From NCBI GenBank assembly GCA_017962845.1, contig JAGCUN010000022.1:1-53587 (forward strand): DNA of 53,587 nucleotides, written 5' to 3'. A model generated the notes under the pieces. That model was not told the DNA's origin. It ran no database searches and saw only the letters and a program-made list of their open reading frames with translations. Below, piece by piece: positions 36,796 through 46,194 of this stretch. This stretch comes from Bacteroidales bacterium (lineage in GTDB: Bacteria; Bacteroidota; Bacteroidia; Bacteroidales; WCHB1-69). A program made the translations under genes and the position numbers. Within the stretch, counting starts at the first letter, position 1; every line of letters starts with the position of its first letter.

Positions 36796-38670
36796 ATGCG
36801 CCGCCTTCTGAATTTCTTGCTGCTGATGTGCATCGTGCTCCCCTTGTGTGCCCAACAGCCGCAGCGAGACCGCGACGACCTCGCAAAACTGAATCTTTCT
36901 GGGAGTTTCCCCACCTTCACCCTCGCTCCCGATGGGAACTGCTGGCTCATGTCGGGAAAGGGACGTGGGTACTACACCAAGGACATCCGTTCGGATTGGC
37001 ATTCCGCCACGCCCATCTTCCCTGATGGAAAGGAAGAGTGGATTGACGATGCTCGAATCACCTTCATCAACTCCGACACCGCCATTGTCACCTATTCCAA
37101 CCACAGCAATAGTTCATGCAAGTATTATCTCACCAACGATGGCGGAAACAGTTGGATGGAAAAGACACTTGAGGGCAAGGAATTGTTTTATTGTAAGATG
37201 ATTTGTGTGGATGAGCAGGGACATGTTTGGTTGGGAGGCTTTGGATATGGCGATATTCTTTATTTTTCAGATGATTACGGCTATACTTTTTCTCCTATCC
37301 CTATTGATTTGGAAGAGCACCTTTGGTCCAAGATATCTGCTCTTGACATGCGAGACCTTTACCACGGAATAGCTGGAATTGAATGGTACAACCGCCGCGA
37401 TGCTAATCATACGAGCAATTGGCAATTGTTGCTTACTGAAGATAATTGGCAAACGGTGCAGCCGATACCCACACCCGTCAACGCGGCCATCAGCAAGGTG
37501 CTGTTTTGGCGTGATTTGTGGGTCATTCAACAGGAAGATGAGGTGTTCTATACCTCTTCACAAAAGGTTGAATGGAAGCGTTTTCCCGTCAGCGTAGTGG
37601 ACTTTTTCCCCGATAAGGAAGGCGGCAATCTGATAGGCATCACGGAAACGAAAAAGGTGGTGATTTTTGAGAGCCCCACCGAGTATCATCTCCTCTGCGA
37701 AGAGGCTTTGCCCGGTCGGCCAGCCGATGCCTACATGTTTCACGGGGAGTTATATACATGGACTGTAGGACGTTACCTCTGCCAGGTGGATAGCGACGGG
37801 GCATGGGTTGTTACAGATCATCAGCATTACCCCTATGGGCTCGTTGATAACAACTTACGCCCTGAAACTCCCACCCATCCCTTGCAGAAATTTCTAAAAT
37901 CTCCCGTCAAAGAGGTGATGATCACCTCTGGTTTAACTGACCAGCAGGAAGATACGATTCGATATCAGGTGGGGAGAGATGGGCGATTGCATACGACTCA
38001 GGCGCTGCTTACCTCGATCCAGAAAAATCATCACTGTTATGATTGTCCCATTAAGATCACCCAAAAACGATTGAAATTCAATCACGAAACCAGCATTGAT
38101 GCACTGACTTCCATTCTAAACGACATCAACCACAACCCATCCTACATTCCCACTATTGAAGAGATGCAGATTACGGATAAGGATAAGGCCAATTATCTTA
38201 AGTTGGTGAACAAGATTGATTTCGGGGATTGGGCGAACCATTTAAACTACGAATTTGCGGGTAGTCACGATTATACATGGTTAGACAGGCAGCAGCGTTC
38301 CGAAATGAAACGTTTTTACCAGTCGGTGGCTAACCAGATAGACACTGTCGGACTTTCCACCATCAAGACAGCATTGAACAATTCTCCGAGATATAGGTGG
38401 ACAGGCGGTGCCTACTGGTTCAAAATCGAGATGGTGAATGGCGAGGGCGACACGTTAGTTTTTCAGCATTTCAATCGTTACCATGATTATGCCTGGTATC
38501 TCCCGTGGAGGGTGGAGTGCGATGGTGTGCGGTTCGAATGCAGAAATCCGGCTCTTTCGCGCTGGGTGGCGGCGTGCGTTCCGAAGAAGTTTTATGGCAG
38601 TGAGTGTTTCGACAACGCCCTATTCATCCTGCAAGTGGCCAATTGGTTGTGGATGCAGGGATGGTGGTAG
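36796..38670 (+). CDS. Secreted protein of unknown function, BNR/propeller-like N-terminal half
   Basis: 624 residues. A signal peptide (MRRLLNFLLLMCIVLPLCAQ) is followed by about 350 residues with blades resembling BNR/sialidase-type repeats, for example YYLTNDGGNSWMEKTL and DILYFSDDYGYTFSPI, so a beta-propeller is likely. The last 250 residues are not recognised; they include a helical part and a W/Y-rich end. No T9SS sorting domain is visible. I do not recognise the family. Confidence 0.7.
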   Translation: MRRLLNFLLLMCIVLPLCAQQPQRDRDDLAKLNLSGSFPTFTLAPDGNCWLMSGKGRGYYTKDIRSDWHSATPIFPDGKEEWIDDARITFINSDTAIVTYSNHSNSSCKYYLTNDGGNSWMEKTLEGKELFYCKMICVDEQGHVWLGGFGYGDILYFSDDYGYTFSPIPIDLEEHLWSKISALDMRDLYHGIAGIEWYNRRDANHTSNWQLLLTEDNWQTVQPIPTPVNAAISKVLFWRDLWVIQQEDEVFYTSSQKVEWKRFPVSVVDFFPDKEGGNLIGITETKKVVIFESPTEYHLLCEEALPGRPADAYMFHGELYTWTVGRYLCQVDSDGAWVVTDHQHYPYGLVDNNLRPETPTHPLQKFLKSPVKEVMITSGLTDQQEDTIRYQVGRDGRLHTTQALLTSIQKNHHCYDCPIKITQKRLKFNHETSIDALTSILNDINHNPSYIPTIEEMQITDKDKANYLKLVNKIDFGDWANHLNYEFAGSHDYTWLDRQQRSEMKRFYQSVANQIDTVGLSTIKTALNNSPRYRWTGGAYWFKIEMVNGEGDTLVFQHFNRYHDYAWYLPWRVECDGVRFECRNPALSRWVAACVPKKFYGSECFDNALFILQVANWLWMQGWW

Positions 38671-38779
38671 AGAAGAATTTTTTTGAGGTTTTGACAACCA
38701 TTTTATTGCTTTCAGCCTGCAAAATGACTATTAGGCCTGAATTTTTCAGTCAGTAGTGACGTAATTGCCAATAATGTTG

Positions 38780-38787
38780 TATCTTTG
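38780..38787 (+). promoter_or_regulatory. -7 box of the hutU promoter
   Basis: TATCTTTG, an exact TAnnTTTG, lies 36 bases before the hutU ATG. No clear -33 box is seen at normal spacing. Confidence 0.5.
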
Positions 38788-38823
38788 CACTCTTTTTTTG
38801 AGAGCAACATAAAAGATTAAGAT

Positions 38824-40827
38824 ATGACATTACAGGAATTCCAAAACGATTTGAGACAGGGCATTCCGGCAACTTTGCCCGCTCCGAAACCCTATGATAC
38901 CACCGTTAACCATGCGCCCAAACGCAAGGATATTCTGACACCGGCTGAGAAAAAGCTGGCCTTGCGCAATGCGCTCCGCTATTTCGACCCGTCGCTCCAT
39001 GCCGTGCTGGCCCCTGAATTTGCTGAGGAACTGCACCGATACGGCCGCATCTACATGTATCGTTTCCGTCCGGATTATGAGATGTACGCCCGCCCGATTG
39101 AGGATTATCCGGCCCGCTGCAAACAGGCAGCCGCCATTATGCTGATGATTCAGAACAACCTCGACCCCGCCGTAGCACAGCACCCCCACGAGCTCATCAC
39201 CTACGGTGGCAACGGCGCCGTGTTCCAGAACTGGGCACAGTACCGCCTCGTGATGAAATATCTCTCCGAGATGACCGACGAGCAGACCCTCGTGATGTAC
39301 TCTGGTCACCCGCTGGGACTTTTCCCGTCGCACAAGGATGCCCCCCGCGTGGTGGTCACCAACGGTATGGTCATTCCCAACTACTCGAAACCCGACCATT
39401 GGGAGAAATTCAACGCGCTGGGCGTCAGCCAGTACGGCCAGATGACTGCGGGCTCCTACATGTATATCGGACCGCAGGGTATCGTGCATGGCACGACCAT
39501 CACGGTGCTGAACGCCGCCCGTAAGATTGGTGGCGGCACCGCTGGCAAGCTCTTCATCACCGCCGGTTTGGGTGGCATGTCGGGTGCGCAGCCGAAGGCT
39601 GGCGACATCGCCGGTGTGGTCTCCATCACCGCCGAAATCAACCCCGCCGCCACGCAGAAGCGCTTCCAGCAGGGCTGGGTGGACGAGGTGCACGAGAACC
39701 TCGACGAGCTCTTCGCAGCCGTTAACGCTGCCCGCGCCCAGAAGATCGCCCGCTCGTTCGCCTACCAGGGCAACGTGGTGGACCTCTGGGAATATTGCGC
39801 CGAAAAGGGCATCCAGGTCGATCTCGGTTCCGACCAGACCTCCCTCCACAACCCGTGGGCAGGCGGTTACTATCCTGTCGGACAGAGCTTTGAGGAGTCG
39901 AAGGCGATGATGGCCGACGATCCCGCCCGTTTCAAAGAAGCCGTGCAGGCCAGCTTGCGCCGCCATGTGGCCGCCATCAACAAGCTGACTGCCAAGGGAA
40001 TGTACTTCTTCGATTATGGCAACGCCTTCCTGTTGGAAAGCAGCCGCGCCGGTGCCGACGTGCTGAAAGCCGACGGAACTTTCCGCTATCCCTCATACGT
40101 CCAGGATATTATGGGACCCATGTGCTTCGACTACGGCTTCGGCCCGTTCCGCTGGGTGTGCGCATCCGGCAAGCCCGAGGACCTGGCCGTTACCGACGAG
40201 CTGGCTTTGCAGGTGCTGCGTGACCTCAGCGCCCACGCTCCGGCAGAGATCCGCCAGCAGATGCAAGATAATATCACATGGATTGAGGGGGCGCAGGCCA
40301 ACCATCTGGTGGTGGGCTCGCAGGCACGTATCCTCTACGCCGATGAGGCCGGCCGCGTGCATATCGCGCTCGCCTTCAACAAGGCCATCCGCGAAAGCCG
40401 TCTGAGCGGTCCCGTGGTGCTGGGGCGCGACCATCACGACGTGTCGGGTACCGACAGCCCCGTCCGTGAGACCTCCAACATTTACGACGGCTCGAGCTTC
40501 ACCGCCGACATGGCCGTGCAGAACGTCATCGGCGACTCGTTCCGCGGCGCCACTTGGGTGAGCATCCACAATGGTGGTGGTGTCGGCTGGGGCGAGGTCA
40601 TCAACGGCGGTTTCGGCATGGTGCTGGACGGTAGCGACGACGCTGACCGCCGCATCCAGTCGATGCTCTACTGGGATGTCAACAACGGCATTTCGCGCCG
40701 CGCATGGGCCCGCAACGACGGTGCCCTGTTCGCCATCAAGCGCGCTATGGCGTTGAATCCGAATCTGAAAGTCACCCTTCCCAACATCGCCGACGACGCC
40801 GTGTTGGACAAGGCTTTGGGTGAATAA
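38824..40827 (+). CDS. hutU: Urocanate hydratase
   Basis: 667 residues. Urocanase converts urocanate to imidazolonepropionate in histidine breakdown, using tightly bound NAD. Typical segments: ELITYGGNGAVFQNWAQY, MYSGHPLGLFPSH, GMVIPNYSKPDHWEKF, GGMSGAQPKAG, QTSLHNPWAGGYYP and GPMCFDYGFGPFRWVC. It is about 110 residues longer than the Pseudomonas-type enzyme, which is the long form I recall in Bacteroidetes. Other hut genes (hutH, hutI, ftcD) are not next to it; instead a carbamate kinase gene follows after 31 bases. Confidence 0.94.
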   Translation: MTLQEFQNDLRQGIPATLPAPKPYDTTVNHAPKRKDILTPAEKKLALRNALRYFDPSLHAVLAPEFAEELHRYGRIYMYRFRPDYEMYARPIEDYPARCKQAAAIMLMIQNNLDPAVAQHPHELITYGGNGAVFQNWAQYRLVMKYLSEMTDEQTLVMYSGHPLGLFPSHKDAPRVVVTNGMVIPNYSKPDHWEKFNALGVSQYGQMTAGSYMYIGPQGIVHGTTITVLNAARKIGGGTAGKLFITAGLGGMSGAQPKAGDIAGVVSITAEINPAATQKRFQQGWVDEVHENLDELFAAVNAARAQKIARSFAYQGNVVDLWEYCAEKGIQVDLGSDQTSLHNPWAGGYYPVGQSFEESKAMMADDPARFKEAVQASLRRHVAAINKLTAKGMYFFDYGNAFLLESSRAGADVLKADGTFRYPSYVQDIMGPMCFDYGFGPFRWVCASGKPEDLAVTDELALQVLRDLSAHAPAEIRQQMQDNITWIEGAQANHLVVGSQARILYADEAGRVHIALAFNKAIRESRLSGPVVLGRDHHDVSGTDSPVRETSNIYDGSSFTADMAVQNVIGDSFRGATWVSIHNGGGVGWGEVINGGFGMVLDGSDDADRRIQSMLYWDVNNGISRRAWARNDGALFAIKRAMALNPNLKVTLPNIADDAVLDKALGE

Positions 40828-40858
40828 ATTGACTGTCTAACAAAACTTTATAAAAATT

Positions 40859-41797
40859 ATGGCTAAATTAGCAGTGGTCGCTTTTGGTGGAAATGCATTA
40901 TTGAGAAGCGGCCAGAAAGGTACTTATCAGGAACAACTTCAGAATGTGGCCCAGACGTGCAACTCACTGTTGGGTTTGTTGAAACAAGATTATAATATTG
41001 TCATCGGACACGGCAACGGACCGCAGGTGGGCAACGTGATGTTGCAGCACGAGGCCGGCAACAAGAGTTTCGAACTCCCCATCATGCCGATGGACTTCTG
41101 CGTGTCGGAGACGCAAGGCTCGATTGGTTATCTGATTGAGCAGGCTTTCCGCAATCTTTTCGCCAAAGAAGGTCTCCAGAAAAATGTGGTCACGTTGGTG
41201 ACGCAGGTGGAGGTGAACGGCGAGGACCCGATGTTCAAGAACCCCACGAAGCCGGTGGGACCGTACTATACGGAGGAAGAGGCCGAGGAGTATGCCGCTG
41301 AAACGGGTGCTATTTTCCGCGAGGATCCCAAAGGCAACGGCTGGCGCAAGGTGGTGGCTTCTCCGAAGCCGCTGAAGGTGTGCAACATCAACATTGTGAA
41401 GCAGCTGGCCGAGGCCGGCAATGTGGTCGTTACTGTGGGTGGCGGCGGCATTCCGGTGATTGTGAAAGAGGGTCTCATTCATGGCGTGGAGGCGGTGATT
41501 GACAAGGATTTGGCATCCGCACTCACGGCTGTGGAGATCGGCGCCGACGAGTTCTACATCCTCACCGATGTGCCGAAAGTGTACCTTAACTTCAAGAAAC
41601 CCAACGAGAAAGCCCTTGACACCATCACCGTGGCGGAGGCGAAGCAGTACTTGGCGGAAGGACATTTCACCGAAGGTTCGATGGCACCGAAGATCCGGGC
41701 GGCCATTTACTTCGTGGAGAGTGGCGGTGCAGAGTGCATCATCACCGAAGCCGGACAGCTCGGAAATCCCGCTTGCGGTACAAGAATTGTGAGATAA
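40859..41797 (+). CDS. arcC: Carbamate kinase
   Basis: 312 residues. It makes ATP from carbamoyl phosphate and ADP (releasing carbamate), the last step of arginine/citrulline, agmatine or allantoin fermentation. Motifs: VVAFGGNALL, IGHGNGPQVGNVMLQ, MDFCVSETQGSIGYL, VVTVGGGGIPVIV and VIDKDLASALTA. It is probably co-transcribed with hutU. No arginine deiminase or ornithine carbamoyltransferase gene lies in the window. Confidence 0.95.
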   Translation: MAKLAVVAFGGNALLRSGQKGTYQEQLQNVAQTCNSLLGLLKQDYNIVIGHGNGPQVGNVMLQHEAGNKSFELPIMPMDFCVSETQGSIGYLIEQAFRNLFAKEGLQKNVVTLVTQVEVNGEDPMFKNPTKPVGPYYTEEEAEEYAAETGAIFREDPKGNGWRKVVASPKPLKVCNINIVKQLAEAGNVVVTVGGGGIPVIVKEGLIHGVEAVIDKDLASALTAVEIGADEFYILTDVPKVYLNFKKPNEKALDTITVAEAKQYLAEGHFTEGSMAPKIRAAIYFVESGGAECIITEAGQLGNPACGTRIVR

Positions 41798-41900
41798 TCT
41801 TCCAAAAAAATCCTCATTTTTCAGGGAAATAAAATGGGGTATAATTATTTATTATTGATTATCAAATAATTAATAATAAAAATAAAAAAGCAATAAGGAG

Positions 41901-41930
41901 TTGTAAATTCAAAATAAAGTTGTAATTTTG
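41901..41930 (+). promoter_or_regulatory. Promoter of tRNA-Lys
   Basis: TTG (41901-41903), 19 bases, then TAATTTTG (41923-41930), an exact match to the Bacteroidetes pattern, 16 bases before the tRNA. Confidence 0.65.
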
Positions 41931-41946
41931 CAGCTCCAAAAACGGA

Positions 41947-42019
41947 GTCCCAGTAGCTCAGCAGGTAGAGCACATCCCTTTTAAGGATGGGGTCCTGGGT
42001 TCGAATCCCAGCTGAGACA
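41947..42019 (+). tRNA. tRNA-Lys (anticodon TTT)
   Basis: A full cloverleaf is seen: acceptor GTCCCAG/CTGAGAC, D stem GCTC/GAGC, anticodon stem CATCC/GGATG with loop CTTTTAA (anticodon at 41980-41982), and T arm CTGGG-TTCGAAT-CCCAG, with discriminator A. CCA is not encoded. The fourth acceptor pair is C-A rather than Watson-Crick. A terminator follows at once. Confidence 0.95.
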
Positions 42020-42021
42020 CA

Positions 42022-42047
42022 AAAGCCACCAATCAGGTGGCTTTTTT
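42022..42047 (+). terminator. Terminator after tRNA-Lys, probably bidirectional
   Basis: Stem AAAGCCACC/GGTGGCTTT with loop AATCA and a T-run. Read from the minus strand the same stem has four T after it, so it can also end the outer-membrane protein transcript coming from the right. Confidence 0.85.
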
Positions 42048-42059
42048 ATTTATACTCCC

Positions 42060-42965
42060 CTACTGATGTTTCTTCATTGCACTGCTCTTGCTGTAGCGCG
42101 GCTTGCCAGTGCCCAGATTTGACTTGTAACGCATCTTTTTGTATTTTTTCGTCACACCGTCATCCTTCAGCGCATCATTTGATGAGTTGCTACGCGGATT
42201 GCCACGCAAATAAGGCTTGAAATCAAACTGATAGCTAACTCCAATCATCGTGTTCCATACTCCCTCGAAACCACGCTTATTCGACTGGTAAGCGTCCAGC
42301 ATGTCGGTGCAGGTCCAGGTGATGCCCGTTTCAAGGAAGATGCGCAACTCTGGCAGCGGACGGTAGCTTGCCCCTATCATCACCGGCATGGCAAACACAG
42401 CGCGATAGCCTGTTGCCATCGCCTCGTTGAGGTTGGTGTTGAAAACCGCCTCGCCGGGGAAAGCACCCAAAATCTCTCCCGTGTTCACATCCCACATCTT
42501 TGACCGGAAGGCATATACGCCAAAGCCAATCTTGGGATATAAAGCCCAGTTGGTGTTCAAGTTGCACATGGAAAGAATATCCAACGTATTGGAAACTACC
42601 ACTTCCGTATTCCATGAGGTACGGAATGCAACAGAGGAATGCTCCTCAATGCCATATTTGGTCTTGCCGGAAACCCGCCCGAACTTGAAGTCCAAAGCAA
42701 GCGTCCAAAAAGGAGTCATGCGCTTGCCAAAGTAACCGCCGACGACAAAATGGCGGTCTTTGTAGAAGGATGCTTGGAACGGAGTGGCAGGAAAAATCTT
42801 GTTGGTGTTGTCGTTGATATCCCCGTAAAAGGAATTCACACCAAAATTCACACCGCCTTCCCAAGCCTCAAAGCTATTGTAGAAGTAATAATTATCCTGC
42901 TGTGAATAAGCGCGATAAGCCGTGGTGAACAACAAAATGGCTATCAAAAATACGTATCTTTTCAT
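42060..42965 (-). CDS. Outer-membrane beta-barrel protein
   Basis: 301 residues. A signal peptide (MKRYVFLIAILLFTTAYRAYS) is followed by alternating amphipathic strands with aromatic girdles (EGGVNFGVNSFYGDIND, WALYPKIGFGVYAF, VWNTMIGVSYQFDF), as in small Bacteroidetes outer-membrane barrels. A basic, disordered tail of about 45 residues (NPRSNSSND... to KKHQ) is unusual for a barrel end. Seven bases from the transporter gene upstream, so probably in one transcript. Confidence 0.78.
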   Translation of the reverse strand: MKRYVFLIAILLFTTAYRAYSQQDNYYFYNSFEAWEGGVNFGVNSFYGDINDNTNKIFPATPFQASFYKDRHFVVGGYFGKRMTPFWTLALDFKFGRVSGKTKYGIEEHSSVAFRTSWNTEVVVSNTLDILSMCNLNTNWALYPKIGFGVYAFRSKMWDVNTGEILGAFPGEAVFNTNLNEAMATGYRAVFAMPVMIGASYRPLPELRIFLETGITWTCTDMLDAYQSNKRGFEGVWNTMIGVSYQFDFKPYLRGNPRSNSSNDALKDDGVTKKYKKMRYKSNLGTGKPRYSKSSAMKKHQ

Positions 42966-42971
42966 GGTAGG

Positions 42972-44552
42972 TTAAAATCCGTCTAAAGGTAAGTAAATGG
43001 TTGGCAAAAGTAATAAAAATCCTACAATTATTAGGAAAAGGATAAAAGGAAAAATAAATTTCGCCCATTTGGCGTAAGGAATACGAGCGATGCCCAACAC
43101 ACCGATGAGCACGCCTGAAGTGGGAGTAATCATATTGGTGAAACCGTCACCGAACTGGAAAGCCAGCACATTGGTCTGTCGTGAAATACCAATTAAGTCG
43201 GAGAATTCGGCCATCATGGGGATGGTGAGGGCGGCCTTGGCAGAGCCCGACGGGATGATGAGGTTGAGCAGATTCTGGATGAGGTAGATGCCTCCCAGCG
43301 CGCCCTCCTTCCCGCTGTTCGCCACCGCCGTGGAAGAACCATACAGCAGCGTATCAACGATATGCCCCTCCTGCAAGATGATGATGATGCCTCCCGCCAT
43401 GCCCACAATCAACGCCGCATTCAGCATGTCCTTGCATCCCTCCAAAAACTGACGGATAATCTTGTCGAACCGCAGTCCGTAAGCGAAGCCCGCCGCAATG
43501 CCCATCGCAAAGAAGAGCGCCGCAATCTCCTTCACATACCATCCATATCCCAAGACACCGATTACCAGCATCACAATCGTCAGGAACAACAGCGACATGA
43601 TGTAGCTCTGCGCCGACCGACGGGCAGCAAAAACGCCCCACACCGTGAACAGCACAGCCACAATGGGAAAGACGAGTAGGTGACTCTTGTGACCGCCTAA
43701 AGTGATGTCGGTGAAGGGGAAACGTATCGACAAGAACAGCAGCAAAGCGCTCACCAACCCGAAGACAATCCACGTGGCATAGTTCGACCTGCGGTGCTCC
43801 TGCTCCTGCTGCTGCAGCACCTTGTCGCGCCAGTATGAATCGGCCTCGTGCATGATCGACTTCTCAGGATGCCGCTTCACGCGGTGGGCATACCACAAGG
43901 TGAAGATGATGGCGATCAGGGTGAGCAACAACCAGCATATCAAGCGGTAGCCCAGCCCCGAGAAAGGCTGCAATCCCGACAAACCTTGCGCAATGCCGAT
44001 GGTGAACGGGTTGAACAACGCACCAGCAAAGCCCACATGCGCGGCCACATAGCACATCAGCACCCCCGTCACCGAATCGTAGCCCATGGAGATGGCCAAC
44101 GGCACAAATATCGCCACAAAGGCCAACGTCTCCTCACTCATCCCAAATATCGCACCGAAAGCACTGAACAACAGTATGATAAGAATAATAACAAGGTTAT
44201 TCACCCCCATCTTTTCAAAGGGCTTGAACCGCTGTAGCTTTTGCGTAAAGTCCAAAAAGGAGTAGATGCCCCGCGTCACGGCATTGGTCTCGTTGAGGAT
44301 CCAGAAGGCGCCTCCGATCATTAAGATGAAGACGATGATATCGGCGGCTTTCTTAAAGCCAGCGAAAAAGGCGGTGAAGACCTGCCATGTCTGGGGCTGG
44401 CTCTCCACCTGATGGTACGTTCCTTCCACCACATTCCCCGCCGCGTCACGCTCAAACTCGCCTCCCGGCACCACCCACGTGAGGATGGCACAAGCCACCA
44501 CGATAAAAAATACGATGGTGAAGGTGTGCGGGATTTTGAACTTGCTGGCCAT
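42972..44552 (-). CDS. YfcC-family transporter (C4-dicarboxylate/amino-acid carrier fold)
   Basis: 526 residues with about twelve membrane helices. The start FKIPHTFTIVFFIVVACAILTWVVPGGEF and the later LIIPSGSAKAALTIPMMAEFSDLIG and GDGFTNMITPTSGVLIGVLG segments are typical of the YfcC/AitC-like branch of the DcuC superfamily. These carriers are often linked to amino acid or arginine/ornithine exchange, but the substrate cannot be read from sequence. A hutU-arcC pair lies 1.2 kb away on the other strand. Confidence 0.85.
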   Translation of the reverse strand: MASKFKIPHTFTIVFFIVVACAILTWVVPGGEFERDAAGNVVEGTYHQVESQPQTWQVFTAFFAGFKKAADIIVFILMIGGAFWILNETNAVTRGIYSFLDFTQKLQRFKPFEKMGVNNLVIILIILLFSAFGAIFGMSEETLAFVAIFVPLAISMGYDSVTGVLMCYVAAHVGFAGALFNPFTIGIAQGLSGLQPFSGLGYRLICWLLLTLIAIIFTLWYAHRVKRHPEKSIMHEADSYWRDKVLQQQEQEHRRSNYATWIVFGLVSALLLFLSIRFPFTDITLGGHKSHLLVFPIVAVLFTVWGVFAARRSAQSYIMSLLFLTIVMLVIGVLGYGWYVKEIAALFFAMGIAAGFAYGLRFDKIIRQFLEGCKDMLNAALIVGMAGGIIIILQEGHIVDTLLYGSSTAVANSGKEGALGGIYLIQNLLNLIIPSGSAKAALTIPMMAEFSDLIGISRQTNVLAFQFGDGFTNMITPTSGVLIGVLGIARIPYAKWAKFIFPFILFLIIVGFLLLLPTIYLPLDGF

Positions 44553-44572
44553 GACCTTTTTATCTAAAAAAT

Positions 44573-46189
44573 TTATTTACAAATACGGAACATCCGCTTC
44601 CACCGCACCTTACCATCGCCCCAGCTGCGGTCTTTGTCTAACGACATCCACACAAACACAGGCTTTCCAACAATATGGTCTTCCGGCACAAAGCCCCAGT
44701 AGCGCGAGTCGGCTGAGTTGTGGCGGTTGTCGCCCATCATAAAATAATAATCCATCTTGAAGGTATAGCTCGTCGCCACCTCCCCGTTGATATAAATCTT
44801 ACCGTTCTTCACCTCCAAATCGTTCAACTCGTAATTCTTGATTATTCTGTCGTACAGCACAATAGTGGAGTCGTTGAGCGGAACGGTCGCCCCCTTTTCG
44901 GGAATCACGAGGGGACCGAAATTGTCCTTGTTCCACTTGTAACGCGGGTCATGGGGGAAGATTTCAGAAGAATAAACGCCTTTCGGCTCTATCTTCACGT
45001 TCAAAATCTTGCCCATATCGCGAAGGTGAGAGGCCTGTTCATCAGAGAGATAGAGATACTGGTCGCCCATAGGATCGGTATAAACATCCTGCGCGTTGAT
45101 TCTCATCTTCTTGATGGTACGCGCCGAAATGCCACCTCCCGGCACCTGGTAGCAGAACTGCCGCTTTTCGGGCACGGGCGCCTTCTTCCCATTGATATAC
45201 ACCACACCGTCCTTGATCTCCAGCTTGTCGCCATGGATGGCAATGCAGCGCTTGACGTAGTTCTCGCGCTTGTCAACAGGACGATATTTTACCGTAAACA
45301 ACGCATGTACCACATCATGCCCCGACTTCCCGGCGAAACGGGCACGCAAAGCAGCTGCATCCAAATTGCGTCCGTACCGCATGGCCAACTCATTGGCCCT
45401 TGTCAGCTCCGTCTTGACATTCATAATCTCCTCAAAATCACGCACAATCGCGTAATAGCTGCGGTCTTGCATCTCGATGATTACCGTGTCGCCATCCGGA
45501 TAGTTGAAGACGATGGGATCGTTGTTTTTCACCGTCGTGGTGCCCGGCAACCGCATGTAGGGAAGTTCGATCCAATCCACAAACGACGGCACGGTCTTGG
45601 TGAGCACCAGCGTGTGGTGCATGAACGGCAGGGCGAAGACCGTCTGCGGAATGCGCTGTCCGTAATGGTGCTTGCTCACCGCCAGATAGTCACCCACCAT
45701 CATGGTGCCCTCCATGGAGGAGGAGGGGATGGTGTAAAGCTCGAAGATGAACGAGCGCACGATGAAGGCTGCCGCCACCGCGAAGATGATGGCATCACCC
45801 CAGCCACGGGCCCACGATTTCTTGAATTCGGGCAGCTCCGCCCTGGGAGTGTAGGTCTCCTTTTTCGACAATCCTAAATAAGGGAGATAAAAGAAATAGA
45901 AAAAGGTGCCAGGGATAAGATATAAGTAACTTCTTTTGTTAAAGCATCTTATCGTATCCCAAATCATATAATACACCATAAAAACACCGATGAACGGCAT
46001 CACCCAGAAAATCATCCACCACCATGGACGGTCAATGACTTTGCGGAGCCAGAGCCATGTGCGATAGACGGGGATGATGGAAAGCCACCCCTTCAGTCCG
46101 GCCTTCCGGAAGATGGTCCACAGACCGAGCTGGAAGCCGGCAACTTGTATGATGGAAATGATAATGACTGCGGTATAGGATAATGTCAT
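44573..46189 (-). CDS. lepB: Signal peptidase I
   Basis: 538 residues, the long Bacteroidetes form. Three N-terminal hydrophobic segments precede the catalytic domain. The nucleophile Ser is in YTIPSSSMEGTMMVGD (about residue 156), and the general-base Lys in NYVKRCIAIHGD (about 312). A long insertion between these boxes accounts for the size. Box D/E are visible as INGEVATSYTFKMDYYFMMGDNRHNSADSRYWGFVPEDHIVG-type sequence near the end. It removes signal peptides at the inner membrane. Neighbours are periplasmic folding factors. Confidence 0.92.
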   Translation of the reverse strand: MTLSYTAVIIISIIQVAGFQLGLWTIFRKAGLKGWLSIIPVYRTWLWLRKVIDRPWWWMIFWVMPFIGVFMVYYMIWDTIRCFNKRSYLYLIPGTFFYFFYLPYLGLSKKETYTPRAELPEFKKSWARGWGDAIIFAVAAAFIVRSFIFELYTIPSSSMEGTMMVGDYLAVSKHHYGQRIPQTVFALPFMHHTLVLTKTVPSFVDWIELPYMRLPGTTTVKNNDPIVFNYPDGDTVIIEMQDRSYYAIVRDFEEIMNVKTELTRANELAMRYGRNLDAAALRARFAGKSGHDVVHALFTVKYRPVDKRENYVKRCIAIHGDKLEIKDGVVYINGKKAPVPEKRQFCYQVPGGGISARTIKKMRINAQDVYTDPMGDQYLYLSDEQASHLRDMGKILNVKIEPKGVYSSEIFPHDPRYKWNKDNFGPLVIPEKGATVPLNDSTIVLYDRIIKNYELNDLEVKNGKIYINGEVATSYTFKMDYYFMMGDNRHNSADSRYWGFVPEDHIVGKPVFVWMSLDKDRSWGDGKVRWKRMFRICK

Positions 46190-46194
46190 GGTGA

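Noticed and set aside
41848..41880. 9-bp inverted repeat TTTATTATT/AATAATAAA after carbamate kinase
   Set aside because: All A/T in a region of extreme AT content; no T-tract directly after it, so I do not call a terminator.
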